Shown here: piece by piece, positions 1 to 12,600 of the stretch | Layout of the letters: every line of letters starts with the position of its first letter | Position numbering within the stretch: position 1 is the first letter of the stretch | NCBI GenBank assembly: GCA_022113835.1 | Contig: JAILWY010000008.1 | Location: forward strand, 1,356,001-1,420,000 | Direction: 5' to 3' | Source: Atopsyche davidsoni | Taxonomy: Eukaryota > Arthropoda > Insecta > Trichoptera > Hydrobiosidae | DNA length: 64,000 nt | Notes under the pieces: generated by a model | What the model saw: only the letters and a program-made list of their open reading frames with translations | Told to the model about the DNA's origin: nothing | Databases searched by the model: none | Program-made: the position numbers and the translations under genes

Positions 1-519
1 TAAAGGTTTTCTCGTCGTTTAACGAGTGAATAAGTCGTGCATATCAATGAATGAGAAAAGCAAATTCAATAAAAATATGAATTAAAATCATTGGATATTC
101 GCATATAATTTAATATCTACATTACATTATTTTCATTTTCTTGCATATTAGAAATGAAATTAGAGCCTCTTTGATTAAATGTGATAGAGGTCTGGCTGTA
201 ATGACTGGAAAGGTACAAGTTTGTACCATTAAATTTAAGGAGAAATTAAGCTCGTTGTTTCTTGTGTAAATCGATTAATATTCAATAAGTTGGCATAATA
301 TCTTGAAGTTTTTTTTAATATTAAACATAAAAAAATATTGAAATATTAAGCGTTTAATTTAATAAATAAATACATTGTTAAATTATTATTTAATATTAAT
401 TATTTGGTTTGCCGATTTCTATTTTCAATTAGCAAATATCAATATTACTTGCGGTTTCTCAAGTTTGGTAGACATTGATAATTGATCAACAAGAACAGAA
501 TCGCCGTGCATTATCAAGA

Positions 520-680
520 AGCTTAGCAACCCCCGGGTTGGCCATATAAGGGATGTTAGTAATCGGCCTTATGGTTACAGTAAGGGTGTACTTTACGATA
601 GGGGTTGACACATTGACTTGTAACCACAGAGTGTTGACTTTCTTACTAATTGTTTGCTCGCTGTAACTTAGTTGATTTCA
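520..680. promoter_or_regulatory. GC-richer island with a CArg (SRF-type) box
   Basis: This island stands out from its AT-rich flanks. It contains CCATATAAGG at 542-551, an exact match to the CC(A/T)6GG CArG box bound by SRF/MADS factors, next to a CCCGGG run at 532-537. Exact 10-mers of this degenerate class occur by chance in AT-rich DNA, so a regulatory role is only a suggestion. No transcript evidence is visible. Confidence 0.25.
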
Positions 681-1094
681 TTTGATCTCATGAAATCGGA
701 ACAACTCACTTAGCTGAAATTTAAATATAAATTAACGTAAGATTCAATTAAGTTCCAAGGATATAGATTTTTAAAGAAGGTATTAATTAGTATTAGGAAA
801 ATTATATCTAAGAAAACTCAAGAGCATCTTATAACAACATTTACTGATACCAATGGATTTGAATTCGTTTTAAAGGTTCAAATATATGGGTAGAGTTAAT
901 AATATTAAATATGACTAAAACGTATTTTATTGGAATTTGCGATATTTTAAGAGAAGGAAATACTTAATTTTCTTGATACCATATTTTAGGAGCTTCATTA
1001 TTTATTCAAGCTGTGGTCTAAACCTTACTTGCGTTTCAGATTCGCGACGTAACGTTGGAGACACATATCAGATTCTATATATTACTAAACAAGA

Positions 1095-1270
1095 TATCCT
1101 GCGAATCAGTGCGCGCTGAAAGGGCGCGGAGTCCTGAAACAAATAAAAGGCTTTCGCTCGGCTCGGGCGTCCTCGTAAAGGCTAAATTTACATATTCCTC
1201 AGACAGGCAATGTCAAATAGAAACATAAATTGTGTAAACTCTGGAATTCGTAGGTGCGAAGGCGTTGAAC
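1095..1270. other. CpG-containing GC island
   Basis: A 175-bp segment rich in CpG and G/C (for example TGCGCGCT and GGGCGCGG) in otherwise AT-dominated DNA. No open frame, tRNA-like box or retroelement protein motif can be read in it on either strand. It could be a regulatory element or an old repeat. Confidence 0.3.
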
Positions 1271-3299
1271 GCTAAATTTGTATAAAAAAGTCAAACGCGC
1301 TATTGGATTTCCCTCCTGTGATGTTCTAGTAAATACAAGCTGATACTCCTTATATATAAATTAATGAATAATACTTATATTTATGATGTATTTAATAAAT
1401 TTGTGCAAGTAATTAAGTTAATTAAAAATTTACGGCCTTTCCATTTATTTAAAATCAAAAATATGGTGTATGTAACAGCTTTTTATTGGTAATTCAGTTT
1501 AATGTTCAACTTATAAGCGTTTTATTTGACTTAATTGAAATTAGTAAAATTATAAATAATAAAATACATAAAATTATTAAAGCAATTAATATTTAAAATA
1601 AAATAACTATTTTATGATAAATATAATGCATTTCAGATCTATGTGTTATTTATTTTTTTAATAAAGTTATTTCGTAATATATGGCTATTTAACGTTGATT
1701 ACTTAATTTTTTAAAAATTCTTACTATCCTTTTTTACACTCATTAGTGGGGGGAGGGTTTATTGGATATTTATTATACATCGAAAATGCTTATTTTAAGA
1801 GGTTATTGAATTTCACGTTTTTATTCTATATTTTTACTTTTTTTATATTATCAATGTTATTTCTGAATTATTTGCAACATTTTCGGCACTTCATTTCATA
1901 CTTATCCCCTTACTGCAAAATTTGTTTACTTAAAAAAATTATGTTTTGTGATAATAATAATCATTCATTTAATTGTTGAATAGAATATATTATGATATTA
2001 CTAGATCGTAAAATTAACTTTAAAAAAATGTCATCGATGTATGCATAGTTTTAAAAATATTACAAAAATCAATCAAAGATCTAATTATGAAAATCGAAAT
2101 CAAAATTTTTTAATACATTTCTGCAAAGAAATTGAGGAAATCTAGATTTTTTACTAAATAAATAAGTAATAAGTCCCGGCGCAGAGAACATCGCTGAAGG
2201 AAACTTAGCATAAAGAATGAGAATTATAATAGATTATTCTCTCCTCGCAATGCGCTTTTTCGATGTAAAGTTTATGCAAAGAGAAAGCTCGGCGAGCTTC
2301 CTCCAGCCTCCATAGTTTTCTTTATATCGCAATAATTGAGGATTTGCGAGGCCGAGAGTAAAAGCGACCATAACAGGGGATGTTTTTTATGGCTGTCGTT
2401 TTGTGTCTCGTACCTAAAGATTGAATTGTGCCTTGTAAAAATATTTATGTATTTTTTATTTGGGGGTAGCGTGGATGTTTGTCTCATGACTACTACCTAA
2501 GTTCTTAATTTTTACAATTATAAATAGATTGTTAAATATTTTAAGGCAAATATTTGTATCACAACTATTAACATTGCCAAGTTAAAAATGGTTTTCAAAA
2601 TCGATGAATAGTTTAATAACACAGCACTGATAAATCTTCGAAAAAATACTAAAAGATCAATATTTTTGACAGAGATTACTTGGTGAAATTCAATATAGAT
2701 ATTTTATTGAAAATATTAAATAATTTAAGAGACAATAACAATATGGACAAAATGATCAATTGTATTGGTGTTTTTACTATTCGAACTCGTATTTAATATT
2801 TTGCGATGGAATTATATCAAAATAAATCTAATTTTATTAACATTAATTAAATTCAAAATCCTTTCAATGAATTGATTAATCAACAAAGCGTGTTAATTTT
2901 GACCAGAATTAGTTATCTAAGCATTTTAATAAAATTTTCAGGGTAGGTTTCCAGTAAATTTGAATATATAAGGGTTAATAAGTTACAGTAATGAATTCTT
3001 CATTATCAAAATAAATTCTCAATTATTTTTATATTAATGACAAATCTTAGTAACTAAAGATGGAATTGAGTAAGTTCCCAAAGATGATAGTTATCAGAGT
3101 AAAACTTCTGGAAAGCGCATCTGAGAAATGGAATCTCGGAAGGAAGTCGATTTATGCATTAACTTGAGAATTCAGTTTCTTTCACAAAAAGCACTTTAAG
3201 CTGCATCTCTGTACCTCCAACATAAAAAGTTATTTTTTATGAAAATTGAACACAAAGTACATATATTTTATTTTATTGATTTTTTTAGAAATCTGGCCT

Positions 3300-3640
3300 C
3301 CAACAATTGATTACTGATAGAAAAATAAGTCCCTCTTCGACTAAAAGCAGGAGTGGCCAAGCTTGAAATCGGTGATTATAAAAGAAAGGGAACCCGCATC
3401 ATAACCCCGTCCAAAGCGCCAAATTTTCAAAACATAATCACTGCGGTGATGGCGGCAACCGCTTTGTTTCCGGTCGCCATTTTGTACAGACAAAAGCCGG
3501 CCGGAAGTTCGGATGGAATTGTGTTTCCGGCGCAGAGCCGCGCCGACAGGCCGCCGGGTGCGATATACCGGATGTGAGTTATGATTGAATTGAAAGCTTC
3601 AACTCTGCTGATTTTTGTTTCAGAGGTGTAGTAAAGACGT
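3300..3640. promoter_or_regulatory. GC-rich island with two YY1/PHO-type motifs
   Basis: One of the most GC- and CpG-rich segments here. ATGGCGGC at 3449-3456 (plus) and AAAATGGCGACC at 3472-3483 (minus) both match the YY1/Pleiohomeotic consensus and lie 24 bp apart in opposite orientations. A 74-codon frame (3353-3577, plus) is open through the island. It lacks a convincing ATG start and ends in GTGAGT (from 3575), which would serve as a splice donor. No strong polypyrimidine acceptor precedes it. On the minus strand the ATGGCGACC motif opens only 17 codons. A promoter or Polycomb-type element is as plausible as an exon. Confidence 0.35.
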
Positions 3641-3914
3641 CTTTTGTGGAGACAAAATCCATTGTTTGTATTGATAAATACATATTTTTTTATCTTTTAC
3701 GAAGGTGACTTTTGTTTGTTAGTATTTTTAATGACGATCGAATATTTTGTGTAGGTATTTTGTTTTGTTCTTCAATGCTGTATACGGTATTATTACAAAC
3801 TAATCGTTGATAGTGTCTGAGGCAGTTTTTTTGTGTTGCGTGTGAAGTATAAGCAAGAACACAGGAGTTGTAAAATATATGAAAAATTAGTTTATTTTTA
3901 AACTGCATATACGA

Positions 3915-5366
<1,452 letters not shown>

Positions 5367-5436
<70 letters not shown>
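5367..5436. repeat. (AT)n microsatellite with one interruption, 70 bp
   Basis: Alternating A-T from 5367 to 5415, one C at 5416, then ten more AT units to 5436. The single interruption suggests an older or more stable array than the one at 3916. It also explains the Ile-Tyr-rich open frame at 5229-5513, which should not be annotated as a gene. Confidence 0.97.
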
Positions 5437-5759
5437 GGAAATGTTTGGTGTTCAAATCTAGATTATTCAAAATATTACGAGACGTTCGTGACAAAGACAT
5501 ATGTTGTGTATAATATGAGCGAAATGTATAGAATTACATGTAAATATATTTATATGTATATTAAAACAATGTAATATTTAAATCCAGACCTTGAAGCTAA
5601 CGTTGTTTGGCCAAAAGGAGGCTTTTTTGTAAGCATATCTTTTTACAAAAAATAACTTCCACGTTAATAGGAAAAAAGATCATGTGAAAATGGCTGTTAC
5701 CAAGTTTTTTTTTTCATAAAATACTAACTTTCCCAAAAACCTATTTTCTTAATACGTTT

Positions 5760-5880
5760 TCACGTAACAGTATCATTATGTGAAAATAATTAATGACACA
5801 GCTGGGAATAAAACCAGGTACTTACAGGAGAAGTACCATTTCCATCGGAATTCTCAACTCCCACATTACTGATCGACCAA
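5760..5880 (-). mobile_element. tRNA-derived SINE-like fragment (candidate)
   Basis: On the minus strand GGTTTTATTCC (5805-5815) matches the Pol III B box GGTTCGANNCC at 9 of 11 positions. It is followed by CAGCTGTGTC, as in many tRNA-derived SINEs. Upstream, around 5862-5876 (minus), GATCAGTAATG is a weak A-box candidate, about 60 bp from the B box and so further than in a tRNA. A 7-bp inverted repeat, GGTACTT/AAGTACC, lies between them (5817-5837). No intact tRNA cloverleaf is possible. Family identity cannot be set without other genomic copies. Confidence 0.4.
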
Positions 5881-8800
5881 ATGGAAGCAAGGATTATTTT
5901 CCAGGCGAATCGTTTCCGTTTTCAATAAATACCGCTTCTTAAGTTTTCGCTTCAGACAATAGTTCGCTCTTTACTCGTCTTAATCTTTATTGTATGTTTT
6001 ATAAGACTCAGTGATATTGCTTTGGCACTTTAATTTATACAATGTCGTCTAATTATTTCTCTTCACTAATTTATTCTTCAAACACAAAGTAACGCCTTTT
6101 AAATCTATTTTAAAACTACTCAAAGATGAAATATAGCCAAAACAGCCCAATTCTGTTTATTATAATCTACTTTATTAAAAATGTGCATATTTGTAGGTGA
6201 TGCAATATTTTGTAAGTATATTCACATATGATATCCTATAAAAAATATATAATAATTATAAAATTATTTTTTTAACTGAGAAGTATCTGAAATCTATAAA
6301 AAAAACAAAGAACAAATTTATAAGAGAAAAAGCTAGGAACGTTATCCAAGCAAAACACATTGTACTGTATCAGCCGATGCGGGGAGACGTGTGTTCCTGT
6401 TTTCAGCTGAAGCCATTTTAAAAGGCTTCGAAGGTTCCGGTGAACGGAGATGGACAAAGGCTGTATCACAATACGGCCTCCGACCAACACACGCCTTAGT
6501 GGATTTTTTTTATCAATTCTTTTTTCCGGATTCGTTCTTGAAAGTTTCGTTTTGTGCTGAAAGATGAGAGCTTTTGAAACGATTGTATTTTCGATTTTAA
6601 TCATTAAGAGAATCGTAAAAACTTATACAATTCAATTTGATTTTTGTAAACTTTGATAAATTGCTTTACAAGGCACGAATAAAAAATAAATACGAGTCCA
6701 ACGTGCATTTAGCACCGAGCTACGAATCCAACACATAACACACAACAAGCAAACATAACCACGTGCCAAGTTCACGAGAGTTCAGAGAAAAGTCCCTTTT
6801 TTGCATAGAAGCTGGGCTTAAGTATGAAACCCCCTTAACCCCGTGGAGAAATATATTTTTTCAGCCTAATCGTTTGGAAATGCGCCCCTATGGGGTTGGA
6901 AGACTACCCCTTGGGATGTGTCATCTCAATATTTACGACCATGGTTAGCCGAAGTTTTCTCCGGTTCCGGGTGCTAAGTCAAATGCGTATATTTCATTAT
7001 CAACCAAAAGTATTCATAATTCATGCTAAGTTATTTATGGGCCTTCGTAAATGGACGGTTTTATTTTCTTTAAGCTTTGTTCAAAAGTCACGGGCATAAG
7101 TATACTTTTATTTTTATGAATAAATATTTAAATACATATTTATAGTATATATAACTATAGATATATTATTTATTTTTTTTTCTTATTTTCGTACTGCTCT
7201 TCATCTTAAAAATCCCATTCTGATTCTGAAACACTTTGGAGTCTGTTTGATCTGTCTTTATTGAACAACCTTCTAATTTGCCAACGTAAAATGGGCACAA
7301 GTTCACGTTGAAAGGATAGATACTTAACAAAGGAATAATTAAAGTAAATACCCTGCTGAAACAAAAATACCCTTTGCAGTTCAATTGTGCAGGCTCAATG
7401 AGTTCATTGAGATTTTTACATGTAAAAATACAATTTTTAAGGAATTGATTCCAACAGCTGAAAATGAACAGCTGCAGGTGAATAATTTACTATATGTATA
7501 ATGTATTTATTTTTTAATATTCTGAAAGTAAGTTTTATCTTGTTTAAATTATATAAGTATTTGAACTGTTATATCTTTTATATTCTTAATTGTTTTCATA
7601 TTTTTTTCGATACAAGCAATAACCTTTGCAGTTATCATGTAATACAGAAAGTTTTTAAATGTTCAGTTTGCAGATAAACTTATTTCCCGTAAGCATCTCT
7701 AGAATGCTCTCGGTGTGCTGCAGAGTAACTCCTCCCTCGATGCACATTATCAGTTTCAGGTAAACATAAATCCCCATAAAACTCTTTCAATGCCTGATAA
7801 TAATCACTAACTCTATACTTAATATTCTAAAAGCACCTGCTATTTTTTTATGCTTTAATCAAACCTTTTCTGCAGGGATTTTTTTAAATATTCACGATAT
7901 ATTCAAACCATCAAAATATGTGCAAGTATTCCAGGATTTAGTTTTATACGTACAAAATGTATACAATTTTTTCTCAAATCTATAGTACTTGCATTTCTAA
8001 TCATTTGTTTTAGTATTATTTATTTACTATAAAATACTTCTTAAATATATATATTTTAATTGAATGGAGCCTTTAATGAAATTTAAATGTTAAATGCTTT
8101 GTTTTGCAGCAGTATCACAGATTTATACACCTTATGATTAATTTTTGTTTTATTAACTCAAAAATATTATTTTATTAAATCACATTTATATTTTTGTATA
8201 TTTTTTCATAATGTAACATTTACTAACTTATTTTACCAAAAATCTCAGTTTTGTACATTGAAAATTTTTCTGATCTGTAACAAAGTATTAAATTTGCAAA
8301 AATGAATACTTGCATATTTATCATTGATAGTATTAAGTTTTTTCACATTTCATAAGCAAATATGAAGGAAAAAAAATTCCGTTAATAATGCTCATATAAA
8401 ATAAAGTTCCTCACATAAAATATATAATCAGGTTATATTCAAAGTTAGTACTTAAAGTTGTATTTTTAAAGAACAACCCCCAAGAACACGTTAAGGGCAG
8501 ATGCACCCTCCCACGGAGTAAGACATGAGGCTCCATTAGGTGCCAAAAAATCGCTTTTTCAGGCAATAAACCCGTGATGACTGGAAATAAAAAGCGAAAT
8601 ATGACAAGAGCGAGATATTTCCATACAAATAAAGCCTTGCAGGTTCGCATATGCTCGCCCCTAACTGCTGATGGGGTGGGCTCACGCCGCCCCTAGATAT
8701 GACTTCATTTTTTAGTATCTCCGGAGAGATCAGACTGTAGTCAGATACATGGTCCAAATAGCGTGGTTATTTGTGAAAGGTTCATGAATATTGAAATTGA

Positions 8801-9526
8801 AAGATTCATGAAAATATTCTTTAAACATGTATTTATATTTTTTATTTTAGCATAAAAATGAATACCAACTATTTAAATTATCAAAAATACTGAAACGAAC
8901 AACATGTCATAGACTTTGCATATTTTTAAATTAAATATAATTTAACAAATAAAACTACTGAAAATCGAGTATCAATTTTGTTGATAGAAATCGTGTACAT
9001 CTATTATGAGATTTCTTTAATACCTATTTTTATAAGAACTTTACAGCTATGGTATATTTATTTTTATTCTAAACGAAATATTTGCGTTATTTAATTAAGA
9101 AAAAAAACACAATTTCAATATTCACTGTTAATATATTTTGAAAACCAAAAATATATTGTAAGGAATTCTCTGTGAGCATATACAAGATAAATAGATTTAT
9201 TTAAAAAATATATTGTTAAGAAATTATCAGTAAACGTTTTACGCAACACCCACGAATTTTGATAACATAAAACACAACTGATAAAATAAAACAATGTTTA
9301 CATAAATAATGCAAAAATATTAAACGTAATATTTGTACTTTTAAACAATCTATAATCAGCAACCTTTTCAAATGTTAAGTGAGACATTCAACTTTAAACA
9401 AAAATTGCATGAATAACAGTTAATCTCGTAATTTTTCGGTTCAAAAACCATGATGGATTCTAACTTGAAGAAAAAGTGCACTTTTTTTTGCTCAACGCTT
9501 TCATCATCCATCCTTTACTACATTTC
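5881..9526. other. AT-rich noncoding DNA with weak islands
   Basis: No supportable gene. GC-richer patches lie at 6370-6500, 6750-6990 and 8450-8780. The last contains overlapping minus-strand frames (8411-8650, 8536-8757) without domains. Tandem-like similarity exists between 9148-9165 and 9206-9222 (both read AAATATATTGT plus related text), spaced about 58 bp, but is too AT-rich to interpret. Confidence 0.55.
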
Positions 9527-9688
9527 TTACGTCTCTTTGTACGTCCCTTTAAGAGAACTGCAGCTCTTCAGCCATCGCATCTTCAGCATATTCACATCCT
9601 CCCGCCCCTCAAGATTGCTAAACAACAGCCTCTTTGCAAGCTTCCTATGGCTCATGCGATACCTATGACCCAGTTTGTGCAGTCTTCT
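9527..9688 (-). pseudogene. C-terminal tail of a non-LTR retrotransposon ORF2 (fossil)
   Basis: The minus strand reads RRLHKLGHRYRM at its start, then a K-rich linker with LLFSNLEGRED and KMRWLKSC, ending at a TAA at 9527. This order (R-rich, GH..RM, then LF.NL.G.RDV, then K.RWL) is the hallmark of the domain that follows reverse transcriptase in insect jockey/CR1-type elements and their relatives. Only about 53 codons survive. The RT and endonuclease parts are absent and the text upstream is AT-rich. It is a 5'-truncated fossil, in frame here but without start or function. The plus-strand frames at 9450-9697 are its antisense shadows. Clade assignment is uncertain. Confidence 0.6.
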
Positions 9689-12600
9689 AGTATATAATAT
9701 CATACAATAATTTACATATCCCAGGACTGTAGTTTCGTCTCCAAATATACCATCCTCTTAAAATGAAATATGCGTACAGAATTATTATATGATACCTTTT
9801 TGAATAAAACATTAAAAAAATTGATTTGATAAGAAATTAAATTTACTACTTTAAAAAGGTTTATACTTATTAGGAATTAATAAGAAATTAATCGTACTTT
9901 AACCACGGAATCTTTGTGCCTTAAGGGTAGAGAAAGAGATAAATAATTCTAAATAAGTCATTGAAAGATGAGTCAAGGATATATATCACAATTTTCAAAA
10001 ACAGTAGGTGTTAATTTGGGTTTAAAACCTGGCAGGTCAAATAATTAAATTGAACCGAGACAATCTTCAAAGTGAATTGATAAAATCATCGAATAGATTT
10101 TATCGGGAAATTCATTTTATGTATACAACAAAAGTACTCATTTCTACAGAGCTTCCGGTAGAATTTATCGCCCGCATCCATCTTGAACGACATTCATCTG
10201 TTTATCTGATCTTTTGTCTTTCTTCGTGCTTGTTTTTCTCGCTTTCTTAATTCAACGTTACAGATAGAGAAAGAGAGACAGAAAGATCTATTATATGTTA
10301 TTTAAAGGTTTTTTTTATCTCTTAGCCAATTAGGTTGCATGTTTAATGAAATGGAAATATAAAAAAATCACCTTGCAGAATTTGGCTGTTCCTTGATAAG
10401 TATCACAAAAAAACCCAAGAATCTAAAAAGAAAATACATTGTAGTTGTGAACTAATAATCGATTCACACATACTATTCTGTATTTTTTCACATCATTTCA
10501 TGTGTGAATAAAAATTATCAAACCTGTTTGAATAAAAAATAGGATTCTCAAAAGTAATTCAAAAAAAAGATTTTTTTATAAATAAAAATATATTGTTATT
10601 CTTTACTTGTTCAAAAGTGAACAAAATTATAATAGAAAATAAATTATAATCATACATTCATTTTATTTTCCAGTCTCGTGTCGTCCCTCGTCTGACGAAT
10701 GCGCGAAAGCAATTAGTGTAATGCTGTCTTGCTATGAATGAGGGAGACGCAACTATGCAGGCTTGCATAGAGAGAAAGAGAAGTCCGATTTGTGTGGAAG
10801 TGAGATATCTCTATGAAAGATGAATAGAGGTGGAAGATCTTTGTGGTGAAGAAGAAAGAAGATTGTACATATATAATTTTTTGGCATTAATTAATTAAAT
10901 AACATATACAATATGTTTTTATTTGATAATTTTAAACTGGGTAACTTGGATAACTTATGGGTACAAACTTGGTCTTGGATACAAACTTGAGGCTCATGGT
11001 CACGAAGTGAGTGTGTATGCATACCAGAAATGTTTTTAACGTTGCCACTAAAAGTTAATAGTTAATATAACTTTTCAGAGTATATAAATAATTAAATGTT
11101 TTATTGAATATATTAAAGAAAGCCCAGTGATGGGAAATTTAGAAAAGTGGACTCAGCTATAAAAACCACTTGGCAATTCTTCATTGCAGGTCAAATTTTT
11201 AAAATATTATTATTTTTGAATTTTATTTTATATCAGTAGCTCTGAGGTTACTAAATTAATAAATCAATTATTTGTACATTATATCGTTACTTATAGCATT
11301 AGAATTAAATCGGTAGTTACAAGTCTTTGTATAAAATTCACAGCAATCACTCAACTTAATAAAGCTTATTTTATGTACGGAAGATTTAATTTAACTTTCA
11401 AACAATTACACACACAATTTATGGCTGCCATAAAGTTTAATTATTTTGAAAATACAGGTTTTACGGTTTTCCATAGCGCTGAAAGACAGGCAGCTGAAAA
11501 CAATGAGAAATTTTCGAATTCATTAGAGTTTTATATTGTGTAGTGATTGTTAAATGGAATCGAAGTGATAAAGGGCGCGTCAAGTAATGAACTGTGGTTA
11601 TTTTCTCTCTATTATTAAAATTAGTATAATTTGTTGAAAAATAATATATAAAATAATTTTTTTTTGATGATAAAAGGTCCATTATAAAATACTGAATACA
11701 CAAAACCTTATACATTATCACATTTCACTAAAAACGAATTGTAATATTTATATTTTTTCATTATTTATTTGTGTTTTAACTCAATATTTCGTAATTCTAG
11801 ACCCTCTCTATTAAATCATAAAAAAACAATACTTGAAAGGTCGAGTGGCTTAAAAAAACCAATCATTCTTAATTTTTAACGATTTCGCTTCGTCAGTCTG
11901 ACGAAGCTCTTAAAATAAAAAAAATACTCACCTAAGAGTTTCGATGAAACGAACGTAATCTTTTTTTAGCCTAGATTATTTTCTGATAATAAATGATTTT
12001 TGATAAAAAAAAAAACCAACCCAACGATTTAATAAAAAAAATACAGTATTATGACTTTATAGTACTTTTTTCAGTTCTTGAATTTATTATTTGTAAATTC
12101 CTCGTGAAAAAAAAAATTCACTATAAAGTACTAAGATTTCAAAAGCAAAAAAAATCATATTTTGTAAATTTAATTTTTGTTGGAAGAAATATAAAACAAC
12201 GAAATATAAATGGTAAAAATATATTGAGAAATCTGAATTCACAAATGTAAAATAATAAACCCTCATTTTTTACATCCAGGAATTTCATAATTCATGTAGC
12301 TAGGATAGGGAATGAAAATATGAAGCGATATTTCAGCATTAAGGCTGCGGTGTAACGACTGAAAGTTTGTTTGTAACGTACAAGTAGTTTACCATTATGT
12401 AACATCTGTACGCTACCTTCAACTTTTCCACCCTTAAATCAACTTTACAGGTGAGCTTTAAAGCGAACATCTAAAATTTAATAAAAGTATATTTTGTAAC
12501 CTTTGAAAAAAAATTTAATACATCATATTTTATTATTGAAATATATATTTACATTTTTCATGAACTGAAACCGTTTTTTCTAAAGAATAAAAACATTTTG

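Larger units (their letters stand above)
1..3299. other. AT-rich noncoding DNA
   Basis: Strongly AT-rich intergenic or intronic DNA. I see no coding region. Open frames at 937-1119, 1746-1979 and 2272-2487 (minus) have AT-driven composition and no recognisable domain or splice context. Two GC-richer islands (520-680, 1095-1270) are listed separately. A weaker one at about 2165-2420 contains a short run reading CCCGGCGCAGAG but no identifiable element. Confidence 0.7.

Noticed and set aside
6897..6906. TGGAAGACTA, the first ten bases of miR-7
   Set aside because: Match stops after ten bases and no hairpin precursor surrounds it.
9450..9697. Two overlapping plus-strand frames of 72-73 codons
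   Set aside because: Antisense to the retrotransposon tail at 9527-9688.
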